A DNA stretch of 64,000 nt from Mesorhizobium carmichaelinearum. Its GTDB lineage: Bacteria; Pseudomonadota; Alphaproteobacteria; Rhizobiales; Rhizobiaceae. The first letter of the stretch is position 1; every line of letters starts with the position of its first letter. Location of the stretch: NCBI RefSeq assembly GCF_900199455.1, contig NZ_FZQR01000016.1, positions 1-64,000 of the forward strand. Reading direction: 5' to 3'. This document shows positions 33,259 to 41,531 of this stretch, one piece after another. The position numbers and the translations under genes are program-made. The notes beneath the pieces are model-generated. The model was not told the DNA's origin. It did not search any database and saw only the letters and a program-made list of their open reading frames with translations.

Positions 33259-33817
33259 CAGTGATGGCCTGACGGGACGAATACCCCCAAAAAAAGTCAG
33301 GTTGAAAAGGATCGAACAAATTCACCGGACGGGGAGGCTTTTGGCAGACGCTCGTCGTTACCACTGGTGTCGTGCGTTTCCGAGTTCGTTGAAAAAGCCC
33401 GGAAAACGGCCTGTTCCGGCTCATCCGTACACCAACGATCCTCTCTATAAGCCTCTGTTCATACATCGAAATCGGCGATTTATGCCTCCGGCCGGCGGCG
33501 TTGACAGATCACGCTGCGGCATGCGTATTCACGGGCCATGGGGTTACGCCAAAGCGATGCTGTTCGAACGGGGCGGGGTTTCTTGAACGACGGCATTGGC
33601 GGGGGCGCCGGACGAGCGGGCATTGCAGCCTGAGGCAGTGTGCCGCTCGCTCCTGGCGTTTTGTTGCGCTGGAAATGGCTGCGCGTTAGCCTTCCTTTGA
33701 AGCTTCTGCCGGGGCACTGGCCCGGGCAAGTCCGACCATCAAACAATCCTTAAGAACCAAAAGAGCTCGCCACGCTGTTGGGCGGCCACGCGATTCATCG
33801 CGAAGCGTTGAGACAGC
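33259..33817. other. Gene-poor stretch between permease and glnA terminators
   Basis: About 560 nt between two terminators. Short open frames occur on both strands but have no ribosome binding sites and no recognisable protein features. There is a TTGACA at 33510-33515 that could be a -35 box, without a good -10. I see no RNA fold strong enough to call. Confidence 0.4.
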
Positions 33818-33854
33818 AAAAAGCCCTTGAAGGGGAAATCCTTCAAGGGCTTTT
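33818..33854 (-). terminator. Terminator of the glnBA operon
   Basis: AAAAGCCCTTGAA pairs with TTCAAGGGCTTTT around GGGGAAATCC, a 13-bp stem placed about 20 nt beyond the glnA stop on the minus strand. Confidence 0.9.
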
Positions 33855-33874
33855 CAACGCTATCCGAGGGGTTC

Positions 33875-35284
33875 TTACACCGAATAGTACATGTCGTATT
33901 CGACCGGATGCGGGGTCATTTCGAAGCGCATCACTTCGGCCATCTTCAGCTCGATGTAGCTGTCGATCTGGTCGTCGTCGAAGACGCCGCCGGCCTTCAG
34001 GAAGCCGCGGTCCTTGTCGAGGCTCTGCAGCGCTTCACGCAGCGAACCGCAGACGGTCGGGATCTTCTTCAGCTCCTTCGGCGGCAGGTCGTAGAGATCC
34101 TTGTCCATCGGCTGGCCGGGATGGATCTTGTTCTTGATGCCGTCGAGGCCGGCCATCAGCATGGCGGCGAAGGCGAGGTAGGGGTTCGCGCCCGGATCGG
34201 GGAAGCGGACCTCGACGCGCTTGGCCTTCGGCGACGAGCCGAACGGGATGCGGCAGGAGGCCGAGCGGTTGCGTGCCGAATAGGCGAGCAGCACCGGCGC
34301 TTCGTAGCCGGGCACCAGACGCTTGTAGGAGTTGGTCAGCGGGTTGGTGAAGGCGTTGATCGCCTTGGCGTGCTTGATGATGCCGCCGATGTAGAACAGG
34401 CAGCTTTCCGACAGGCCGGCATATTCATTGCCGGCGAAGGTTGGCTTGCCGCCCTTCCAGATCGACTGGTGGACGTGCATGCCCGAGCCATTGTCGCCGA
34501 AGATCGGCTTCGGCATGAAGGTGGCCGTCTTGCCGTAGGCGTTGGCGACCTGGTGCACGACATACTTGTAGATCAGCATCTTGTCGGCGTTGCGGACCAG
34601 CGTGTCGAACTTGATACCGAGCTCGTGCTGAGCGGCGGCGACCTCATGGTGATGCTTTTCGACACGCACGCCCATTTCGGCGAGCACGGTCAGCATCTCG
34701 GAGCGCATGTCCTGCGCGCTGTCGATCGGCGGCACCGGGAAATAGCCACCCTTGACACGCGGACGGTGACCGAGGTTGCCGGTCTCGTAGTCAGTGTCGT
34801 CATTCGACGGCAGTTCGGTGGAATCGAGCTTGAAGCCGGTGTTGTAGGGGTCGGCCTTGTACTTGACGTCATCGAACACGAAGAACTCGGCTTCCGGGCC
34901 GACGAAGATCTGGTCGCCGATGCCTTCGGCCTTCATGTAGGCCTCGGCCTTCTTGGCGGTGCCGCGCGGGTCGCGGTTGTAGGATTCGCCCGAAACCGGA
35001 TCGAGGATGTCGCACAGGATGACCATGGTCGACTGGGCGAAGAACGGGTCCATGTGAACGGTATCCGGATCGGGCATCAGCACCATGTCGGACTCGTTGA
35101 TGGCCTTCCAGCCGGCAATCGAAGAGCCGTCGAACATGACGCCATCGGCAAACATGTCTTCCTCGACCTCGACGACATCCATCGTTACGTGCTGCAGCTT
35201 GCCCTTCGGGTCGGTGAAGCGCAGGTCGACGAATTTCACGTCGTTGTCCTTGATCTGCTTCATGATGTCTTTGGCTGTCGTCAT
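33875..35284 (-). CDS. glnA: Glutamine synthetase I
   Basis: The 469-residue product is a class I-beta GS with VMFDGSSIAGWKAINESDM, GPEAEFFVFDDVK, NGSGMHVHQSIW and NSYKRLVPGYEAPV. The adenylylation site is Tyr398 (KDLYDLPPKE). It makes glutamine from glutamate, ammonium and ATP as a dodecamer and is switched by GlnE under PII control. It is downstream of glnB with a 61-nt gap, the typical glnBA operon, and shares a sigma-54 promoter upstream of glnB. Confidence 0.98.
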   Translation of the reverse strand: MTTAKDIMKQIKDNDVKFVDLRFTDPKGKLQHVTMDVVEVEEDMFADGVMFDGSSIAGWKAINESDMVLMPDPDTVHMDPFFAQSTMVILCDILDPVSGESYNRDPRGTAKKAEAYMKAEGIGDQIFVGPEAEFFVFDDVKYKADPYNTGFKLDSTELPSNDDTDYETGNLGHRPRVKGGYFPVPPIDSAQDMRSEMLTVLAEMGVRVEKHHHEVAAAQHELGIKFDTLVRNADKMLIYKYVVHQVANAYGKTATFMPKPIFGDNGSGMHVHQSIWKGGKPTFAGNEYAGLSESCLFYIGGIIKHAKAINAFTNPLTNSYKRLVPGYEAPVLLAYSARNRSASCRIPFGSSPKAKRVEVRFPDPGANPYLAFAAMLMAGLDGIKNKIHPGQPMDKDLYDLPPKELKKIPTVCGSLREALQSLDKDRGFLKAGGVFDDDQIDSYIELKMAEVMRFEMTPHPVEYDMYYSV

Positions 35285-35345
35285 GTCATGTATCCCTGTT
35301 TGATGACGTTTTTTGATGGATGACGTTTCTTAGAGGATGGTCGCG

Positions 35346-35684
35346 TCAGACGGCGTCCATTCCGGTTTCGCCGGTGCGGATGCGCACGACTTCCTCGATA
35401 TTGGAGACGAAGATCTTGCCGTCGCCGATACGGCCGGTCTGGGCCGCCTTGCGGATGGCCTCGATCGCGCCTTCGACCGCATCGTCGCCGAGCACGACCT
35501 CGATCTTCACCTTGGGCAGGAAATCGACGACATATTCGGCGCCACGGTAGAGTTCGGTATGGCCTTTCTGGCGTCCGAAGCCCTTGGCCTCGGTCACGGT
35601 GATGCCTTGCAGTCCGGCCTCCTGAAGCGCTTCCTTCACTTCGTCCAGCTTGAATGGCTTGATGATCGCTTCGATCTTTTTCAT
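35346..35684 (-). CDS. glnB: Nitrogen regulatory protein PII
   Basis: The 112-residue product starts MKKIEAIIKPFKLDEVKEAL. The T-loop has GRQKGHTELYRGAEYVVDF with Tyr51, the uridylylation site of GlnD, and the ATP/2-oxoglutarate loops GDGKIFVSNIEEVVRIRTGE are intact. PII senses 2-oxoglutarate and ATP/ADP and signals to GlnE, NtrB and AmtB. A start 22 codons upstream is rejected because it reads through the promoter side. Confidence 0.98.
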   Translation of the reverse strand: MKKIEAIIKPFKLDEVKEALQEAGLQGITVTEAKGFGRQKGHTELYRGAEYVVDFLPKVKIEVVLGDDAVEGAIEAIRKAAQTGRIGDGKIFVSNIEEVVRIRTGETGMDAV

Positions 35685-35745
35685 GTAAAAAGTGGCCTCC
35701 ACTGCCAAAAAAACGGGTTGTGAGCCCCCGCTTGCGCCTCCATCA

Positions 35746-35762
35746 AGCACGAACTGTGCCAG
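35746..35762 (-). promoter_or_regulatory. Sigma-54 (-24/-12) promoter of glnBA
   Basis: On the minus strand: TGGCAC-AGTTC-GTGCT, with GG and GC ten bases apart. It lies about 62 nt before the glnB ATG. The TTGC box has one mismatch (GTGC). It fits nitrogen-regulated expression of glnBA from RpoN and NtrC. Confidence 0.78.
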
Positions 35763-35828
35763 ATAGCTGGATTCGAAGCGGTTTCATACGATTTCCAAGT
35801 CACGTCGCGCCGAGGTGCAAATTCGCGT

Positions 35829-35846
35829 CATCCGATGCATCGGATG
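35829..35846. promoter_or_regulatory. 18-bp perfect palindrome in the glnB-nnr gap
   Basis: CATCCGATGCATCGGATG reads the same on both strands. It lies about 85 nt upstream of the sigma-54 element, a typical enhancer distance. It does not match the usual NtrC TGCAC-type site, so the binding protein is unknown. Confidence 0.55.
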
Positions 35847-36039
35847 CGGCATGAGCTGCTGAAGCCTACACAGTGCCAGCACTTGCATCCGCATAATAAT
35901 TGGGCAGATCGCCCATTGATTGTGCATCTTTGCGCCTTGATACCCTCCTGGCGACATGGCCGCAGCTGAGATGAACTCCTCTTCGTTTGCTTCGGCCCGA
36001 AAACTGGACAATGCTTGATCGAATGCGGATCGGCAATCC

Positions 36040-37578
36040 ATGAGCGATGAACTTCTTACCTCCGCCGAAATGGGCGAGGCGGATCGACTGACCATTGCCG
36101 CCGGCCCGCTCGACGGCTATGGCCTGATGCGGCGAGCCGGCGAGGCGGTCGCTGCCGTCGTCCTGGCACGCTATCCCGCCGCTAGCCGTGTGCATGTGCT
36201 GTGCGGCCCTGGCAACAATGGCGGCGACGGCTATGTCGTGGCGCGCCTGCTGGCCGAGGCTGGCGTCAATGTCGCCGTCTGGGCGGAGGGCAAACAGAAG
36301 CCTGGAAGCGACGCGGCGCTGGCTTCCGAGGCCTGCAATCTGCCGGTCAACCATCTGAATGATTTTCATCCTACGGCAGGCGAGGTTGTCGTCGACGCGC
36401 TTTATGGCGCCGGACTTTCGAAGAACCTTTCTCCTTACGCTCAGGCGGCTTCGGGGATCAGCGGAGCGGAGAAAGTGCCAGTCGTGTCGATCGATCTGCC
36501 GTCGGGCGTGTCCGGTGACACCGGATTGACCAAGGCCTATTTCGAAGCCGCCGTGACGGTGACTTTTGTGCGGAAAAAGCATGGCCATCTGTTGATGCCC
36601 GGGCGCAGCCTGTGCGGCGAGATTATCGTTGCCGACATTGGCATACCGGATACGATCGTTGACCAGCTCAAGATCACGACGTTTGAGAACACGCCGGACC
36701 TCTGGCTGCGATGGCATTTCCCGAGAACGGCACTCGACACGCATAAATATAAACGTGGCCATGTCGGCGTCTTTTCCGGCGGACCATCGGCGACCGGTGC
36801 GGCGCGGCTGTCAGCGATGGCTGCCGCCAGAACAGGGGCAGGGGCAGTGACCGTGCTATCGCCCGCCAATGCCATGCAGGTCAACGCTACACACCTGACC
36901 TCAATCATGCTGCGCGCGGTAGATACGGTGGCTGACGCAGGCGAATTCATCGACGACAAGCGGCATACGGCGTTCGTTCTTGGCCCCGGATTCGGAGTCG
37001 GCGAGAAAGCCCGCAATTTTGCCTTGCGATTGCTCAAACAGGACAAAGCCTATGATTTCGAACGCATGGGCTTGTTTGGAGGCATTGTGCTCGACGCCGA
37101 CGGTCTGACTTCGTTTCGCGACGCTCCAGATGCTCTCTTCGACGCGGCGCGCCGTGTCGGGGCGCCGTCATTGGTGCTGACACCCCATGAGGGCGAATTC
37201 GCTAGGCTTTTTCCCGACATTGCCGATGAGAAGAAGCAGTCAAAACTTGCCAAGGCGCGTGCGGCGGCGGCGCGCGCCAATGCCGTTGTTGTCTACAAGG
37301 GCGCCGACACAGTGATCGCGGCGCCGGACGGCCGAGCAGCGATTAACGCCAATGGAGCACCCTGGCTTGCTACAGCCGGCTCCGGCGACGTGCTGGCAGG
37401 CGTTCTTGCCGGATTGCTGGCACAAGGCATGCCGCCTTTCCAAGCCGCCAGCGCCGCGGTCTGGATCCACGCTGAAGCTGGCCGCCGGTTCGGACCAGGC
37501 TTGATTGCCGAGGATCTGCCGATGGCTCTGGTGCCTGTGCTGCGCGAATTGATCGAAAGCCAGCCGGACCTTCGATGA
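36040..37578 (+). CDS. nnr: Bifunctional NAD(P)H-hydrate epimerase / ADP-dependent dehydratase
   Basis: The 512-residue fusion has an N-terminal epimerase domain (residues 1-215, with CGPGNNGGDGYVVARLL, DALYGAGL and DLPSGVSGDTG) and a C-terminal dehydratase domain (with KRGHVGVFSGG, TPHEGEFARLF and NGAPWLATAGSGDVLAGVLAGLLAQG). It repairs damaged NAD(P)HX. The last codons overlap the next gene by 4 nt (ATGA), so the two are translationally coupled. Confidence 0.95.
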   Translation: MSDELLTSAEMGEADRLTIAAGPLDGYGLMRRAGEAVAAVVLARYPAASRVHVLCGPGNNGGDGYVVARLLAEAGVNVAVWAEGKQKPGSDAALASEACNLPVNHLNDFHPTAGEVVVDALYGAGLSKNLSPYAQAASGISGAEKVPVVSIDLPSGVSGDTGLTKAYFEAAVTVTFVRKKHGHLLMPGRSLCGEIIVADIGIPDTIVDQLKITTFENTPDLWLRWHFPRTALDTHKYKRGHVGVFSGGPSATGAARLSAMAAARTGAGAVTVLSPANAMQVNATHLTSIMLRAVDTVADAGEFIDDKRHTAFVLGPGFGVGEKARNFALRLLKQDKAYDFERMGLFGGIVLDADGLTSFRDAPDALFDAARRVGAPSLVLTPHEGEFARLFPDIADEKKQSKLAKARAAAARANAVVVYKGADTVIAAPDGRAAINANGAPWLATAGSGDVLAGVLAGLLAQGMPPFQAASAAVWIHAEAGRRFGPGLIAEDLPMALVPVLRELIESQPDLR

Positions 37579-39581
37579 GACGCCTTGCTGTCCTTTTCAC
37601 CGCGCTTGTCATAGCCGCATTGGTGGCAAGGTCGGCGAATGCCGCCGAGCAGCCTGTAACCATCGTCGACGATCCGGCGGTTCTCGCCGCGCTCGATGCC
37701 AAGGGCTTCGGCTTCGCCGGCATTTTCAGCGTCGATGGCGCGGACGATTTGAAAACGCTCTATGACAAGGCGCCGGCCTATCATGCGATCGTCGACACAG
37801 TGGCGGCCGATATTGCCGCGCTGCGGGCCGAGATGAAGGCCGGCGGGCGCACGCTCTACGAGGTGACCGACGCCAATGTCGGCCGCATCATGGATATGCG
37901 CTGGCTGAAGACGGAGGCGGCGCGCTTCCGACTGGTCGGCGTCGTCAACCGGCTCGACCGGCATGATTTTGCTGCCCTGGAAGGCGACAAGAGCTGCGGC
38001 GAGGTGCGTTTCATCTATCGCCTTGCCTACAGTTTCAAGAAGGGCGGCAAGGTCCTGGCCTCGCGGCTGCCGTTCAACTTCAACGCCGTCTACAGTGCGG
38101 CACCCGACGCCGATGGCGGCTGCGTCGGCGTTGCCGGACGCTGGACGCCGCAGCTGGATGAAAGCGTCGACGCCGGCTGGCTGACCGGCGGGCCGTTGGA
38201 GCGCGCCGGGCTCACCTTCAAGCAGCTTGAACTCAATGCGCAGGTGGTGCGCTTTCCCTCCGGTCAGGAGACCGAGTTCGGCGGGCAGGCGGCCTATCTC
38301 ATGCGGATCTTCGGCATCGAAGGCGCTACCGTCAGCGAGAAGCCGCTGGAGAACACGCCGGACACAGCGCGGCTCTCGCAAGATGCGGCGCTGAAGAAAG
38401 AGCTCGCCGATTACGTCAGCGCCAATGTCGCGGCGGTCGATCTCGGCGTCTACGAAATCCCCGACGCATTCCTGGCGAAGAAGGTCATCTCGTGGTCGAC
38501 CTTCGGCAGCGCAAGACAGGCCAACCATCCGTTTACGCAATTATTCCAATCCAAGGAATTCGCATCGCTCGATTATTCCACGCCGAAACTGCTGCGCACG
38601 CCGGAGGCGCTGGTCGAGCGGCTGGACAATGGCGCCTGCCAGGGCTGTCACCAGGCGGGGTCCACCGCCGGCTTCCACTTCATAGGCCTCGACGACAAGA
38701 CGACATCGCCGCTCAACCGCATCGAGGTCGGCATCTCGCCGCATCTTCACGCCGAAATTCCCCGGCGCCAGGCCTGGCTGCGCGCAACGCAAGAGGCCAA
38801 GGAGCCGAACCGCTACCGGCCGCTGTCCTTCGCGCCGCCTGCGACATGGACCGATACCGGCGACGTCGATTACGCGCCGGCCGAGATGGCGATGCCATGC
38901 CTGATGCCGGACGACACCAAACGTTTTGGAGAGACCTGGCAGTGCGGCGGCGGCACGATCTGCACACCGCTGGCAACCGCATCGGGCGTGCGCACCACTC
39001 TGGCGCAATGTCTGCTGCCCAAGGACAGCCCAAAAATGTTCTCCGGCCATCCCTGTCTGACCGGGTCGATCGCCAGCAACGCGGCGCAGCCTTTCAACGA
39101 CCGCTACAGCATCACGGGTCAGTTCGCGGCCTTTGCGCCGGATGTCTCGCGCACCGCCTACACCTGCCGGCCCCCGAAGATCGGCGTGCCGGCCGGCATT
39201 GCCTACCGCGCTTGCGACGACAAGGACCGCAGCTTTGCCGCCTTCAAGAAGGGCAAGCCGATGCCGAACGAGATTTGCGGGCTGGTCGGCGGCAAGAAAT
39301 TCGACGTCTGCGTGGCGACCAACAATTTCGACCAGTGCCTCGGCGGCGCCGTCAATCGCGGCAACCGGCCGGCCTGCTCGGCCGATCACTTCTGCCGCGA
39401 GGACTATATGTGCCAGTCGCTGCCGCCGGACACGCCGGGTGCAGCCAAGGTCAAAGGCATCGGCTTCTGCTCGCCGACCTATTTCATCTTCCAGATGCGC
39501 ATCGACAACCACGCAACGCCCTGGGCGAGCCCTACCAGCGCCACCATGGACGCGGGATTCGGCGCTGCGGAGGAGGAGTAG
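37575..39581 (+). CDS. Large secreted protein with a single CxxCH haem motif and a Cys-rich C-terminal half
   Basis: The 668-residue product starts MRRLAVLFTALVIAALVARS, a signal peptide ending near ANAAEQ. Around residue 355 is the motif NGACQGCHQAGSTAGFHFIG, a CxxCH site for covalent haem c. The C-terminal 250 residues hold many paired cysteines (for example MPCLMP, WQCGGGTICTP, HPCLTG, YTCRPP, DHFCREDYMCQSL). I do not recognise the function. Secretion to the periplasm or cell surface and disulfide bonding are inferred. The start overlaps the nnr stop. Confidence 0.85.
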   Translation: MRRLAVLFTALVIAALVARSANAAEQPVTIVDDPAVLAALDAKGFGFAGIFSVDGADDLKTLYDKAPAYHAIVDTVAADIAALRAEMKAGGRTLYEVTDANVGRIMDMRWLKTEAARFRLVGVVNRLDRHDFAALEGDKSCGEVRFIYRLAYSFKKGGKVLASRLPFNFNAVYSAAPDADGGCVGVAGRWTPQLDESVDAGWLTGGPLERAGLTFKQLELNAQVVRFPSGQETEFGGQAAYLMRIFGIEGATVSEKPLENTPDTARLSQDAALKKELADYVSANVAAVDLGVYEIPDAFLAKKVISWSTFGSARQANHPFTQLFQSKEFASLDYSTPKLLRTPEALVERLDNGACQGCHQAGSTAGFHFIGLDDKTTSPLNRIEVGISPHLHAEIPRRQAWLRATQEAKEPNRYRPLSFAPPATWTDTGDVDYAPAEMAMPCLMPDDTKRFGETWQCGGGTICTPLATASGVRTTLAQCLLPKDSPKMFSGHPCLTGSIASNAAQPFNDRYSITGQFAAFAPDVSRTAYTCRPPKIGVPAGIAYRACDDKDRSFAAFKKGKPMPNEICGLVGGKKFDVCVATNNFDQCLGGAVNRGNRPACSADHFCREDYMCQSLPPDTPGAAKVKGIGFCSPTYFIFQMRIDNHATPWASPTSATMDAGFGAAEEE

Positions 39582-39607
39582 GCGTCTCGCGGGGTCGTCT
39601 GGAAGTA

Positions 39608-41140
39608 TTACAACGGGATGTTGTCGTGCTTCTTCCAAGGGTTCTGCATGTCCTTGTTGCGCAGCATGCGCAGCGCCCGCGCAATACGCCGGCGGGTCGA
39701 GTGCGGCATGATCACCTCATCGACATAGCCGCGTTCGGCGGCGACGAAGGGCGACAGGAAGCGATCCTCGTAAGTCTTTGTATGGGCTGCGATCTTCTCC
39801 GCGTCGCCGATATCCTTGCGGTAGATGATTTCGACCGCGCCTCTCGCCCCCATCACCGCTATCTGCGCCGTCGGCCAGGCATAATTCATGTCGCCGCGCA
39901 GATGTTTCGACGCCATCACGTCATAGGCGCCACCATAGGCTTTTCTCGTGATGACGGTGATCTTCGGCACGGTCGCCTCGGCATAGGCGAACAAGAGCTT
40001 GGCTCCATGCTTGATCAGCCCGCCATACTCCTGCGCGGTGCCGGGCAGGAAGCCCGGCACATCGACGAAGGTGACGATCGGGATCGAAAAACAGTCGCAG
40101 AAGCGCACAAAGCGCGCCGCCTTGCGGCTGGCGTCGGAATCAAGCACGCCGGCCAGCACCATCGGCTGGTTGGCGACGAAGCCGACGGTGCGGCCTTCGA
40201 CGCGTCCGAAGCCGGTGACGATGTTTTTAGCGAAGCTTTGCTGGATCTCGAAGAAGTCGCCTTCATCGGCGACCTTCAGGATCAACTCCTTGATGTCGTA
40301 TGGCTTGTTGGCGTTGTCGGGGATCAGCCGGTCGAGCGACAAATCATGGTCGGTGACCGACTGGTAGCATTCGATCTCGGGAAGCTCCGACGTGTTCGAA
40401 GCGGGCAGCAGATCGACCAGCCGGCGCATCTGCAAGAGCGCCTCGACGTCATTGTCATAGGCGCCGTCCGCGATCGAGGATTTGGTCGTGTGCACCGAGG
40501 CGCCGCCGAGGCTTTCTGCGGTCACCGTCTCGTTGGTGACGGTCTTCACCACATCCGGTCCGGTGACGAACATGTAGGAGGTGTCGCGCACCATGAAGAT
40601 GAAGTCGGTCATCGCAGGCGAATAGACGTCGCCGCCGGCGCACGGCCCCATGATCACGGAAATCTGCGGAATGACGCCGGAGGCCAGCACATTGCGCTGA
40701 AAGATTTCGGCATAACCGCCAAGCGCGGCCACGCCCTCCTGGATGCGTGCGCCGCCGGCATCGTAGAGTCCGATGATCGGCGCGCGGTTGCGCAGCGCCA
40801 TCTCCTGGACCTTGATGACCTTTTCGGCATGGGCCTCCGACAGCGAGCCGCCGAACACGGTGAAATCCTTGGCGAAGAGATAGACCGGGCGGCCATTGAC
40901 CGTGCCCCAGCCGGTGACGACGCCATCGCCGGCGATCTTGGTCTTCTCCATGCCGAAATCGGTCGAGCGATGCTCGACATACATGTCGAATTCTTCGAAC
41001 GAGCCTTCGTCGAGAAACACCTCGATGCGTTCCCGCGCCGTCAGCTTGCCCTTCTTGTGCTGAGCGTCGATGCGCGCCTGGCCGCCGCCCATGCGGGCGA
41101 TCTCGCGCCGGCGCTCGAGTTCCTTCAGCACGTCCTTCAT
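39608..41140 (-). CDS. pccB: Acyl-CoA carboxylase carboxyltransferase beta subunit (propionyl-CoA type)
   Basis: The 510-residue product starts MKDVLKELERRREIARMGGG. It has ARERIEVFLDEGSFEE, LYDAGGARIQEGVAALGGY, IMGPCAGGDVYSPAMTDF and DVPGFLPGTAQEYGGLIKHGA, and ends KDMQNPWKKHDNIPL, which fits PccB. It carries carboxylate from carboxybiotin to propionyl-CoA, giving methylmalonyl-CoA. The biotin-carrying alpha subunit is not in the window. A start 37 codons earlier is rejected; GGGGACCGAGCG precedes the chosen ATG. Confidence 0.94.
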   Translation of the reverse strand: MKDVLKELERRREIARMGGGQARIDAQHKKGKLTARERIEVFLDEGSFEEFDMYVEHRSTDFGMEKTKIAGDGVVTGWGTVNGRPVYLFAKDFTVFGGSLSEAHAEKVIKVQEMALRNRAPIIGLYDAGGARIQEGVAALGGYAEIFQRNVLASGVIPQISVIMGPCAGGDVYSPAMTDFIFMVRDTSYMFVTGPDVVKTVTNETVTAESLGGASVHTTKSSIADGAYDNDVEALLQMRRLVDLLPASNTSELPEIECYQSVTDHDLSLDRLIPDNANKPYDIKELILKVADEGDFFEIQQSFAKNIVTGFGRVEGRTVGFVANQPMVLAGVLDSDASRKAARFVRFCDCFSIPIVTFVDVPGFLPGTAQEYGGLIKHGAKLLFAYAEATVPKITVITRKAYGGAYDVMASKHLRGDMNYAWPTAQIAVMGARGAVEIIYRKDIGDAEKIAAHTKTYEDRFLSPFVAAERGYVDEVIMPHSTRRRIARALRMLRNKDMQNPWKKHDNIPL

Positions 41141-41531
41141 CGCTCGGTCCCCAAAATAGAAGCTGCATTTGTGGTAATGATGCCCGTCGGGGAGCGCAAG
41201 CGTCGGCTTTTGGCTGGTTTTTGCTGCGCTGCAACATGCCGCCCCTTGCATTCCGGGGCGAAGTCAGCCATATGCAGCCCATAGGCGCTTGGGCCGGGAG
41301 ATTCCGGCCTTCTCGACAAATGAGACTGGTTGCGTCTGTTTTCCCTCTTTCCGGCAAATCGGTAAGGCGGCGAAAAAGCCCCGTGGCATGACGCCTGCGG
41401 GCACGACAGCGCAGCCGAGTGGACGATACCGTCCGCCCGCCTTGTCGTTTCATATCAAATTTTTCGACGGCAGGTTGCGCCCTGCCGCCATTGATGTTTG
41501 CGGCCAAGAGGCCGCTTGAAAGAAGATTATT
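41141..41531. other. Divergent leader region pccB / RNA helicase
   Basis: 391 nt without a gene. Two hairpins lie just before the helicase start: GGCAGG / CCTGCC (41469-41486) and GCGGCC / GGCCGC (41500-41515). They could form a leader structure; many RNA helicase genes are controlled by their leader, but this is inference. Confidence 0.4.

Larger units (their letters stand above)
35685..36039. promoter_or_regulatory. Divergent control region glnB / nnr
   Basis: The 355-nt gap contains the sigma-54 promoter of glnB, an 18-bp palindrome and a TGGGC-N5-GCCCA repeat (near 35903-35917). No gene is seen here. Confidence 0.7.

Noticed and set aside
33131..33586. 151-codon plus-strand frame after the APC permease
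   Set aside because: It begins inside the permease, runs through its terminator and shows no ribosome binding site or family.
33827..35323. 498-codon open frame on the plus strand opposite glnA
   Set aside because: It mirrors glnA codon structure, has no ribosome binding site and no recognisable domain; GC-rich genomes often produce such antisense frames.
38492..41284. 930-codon plus-strand frame spanning part of the CxxCH gene and the antisense of pccB
   Set aside because: It crosses two well-supported genes in other frames, with low-complexity Arg/His-rich translation and no domain.
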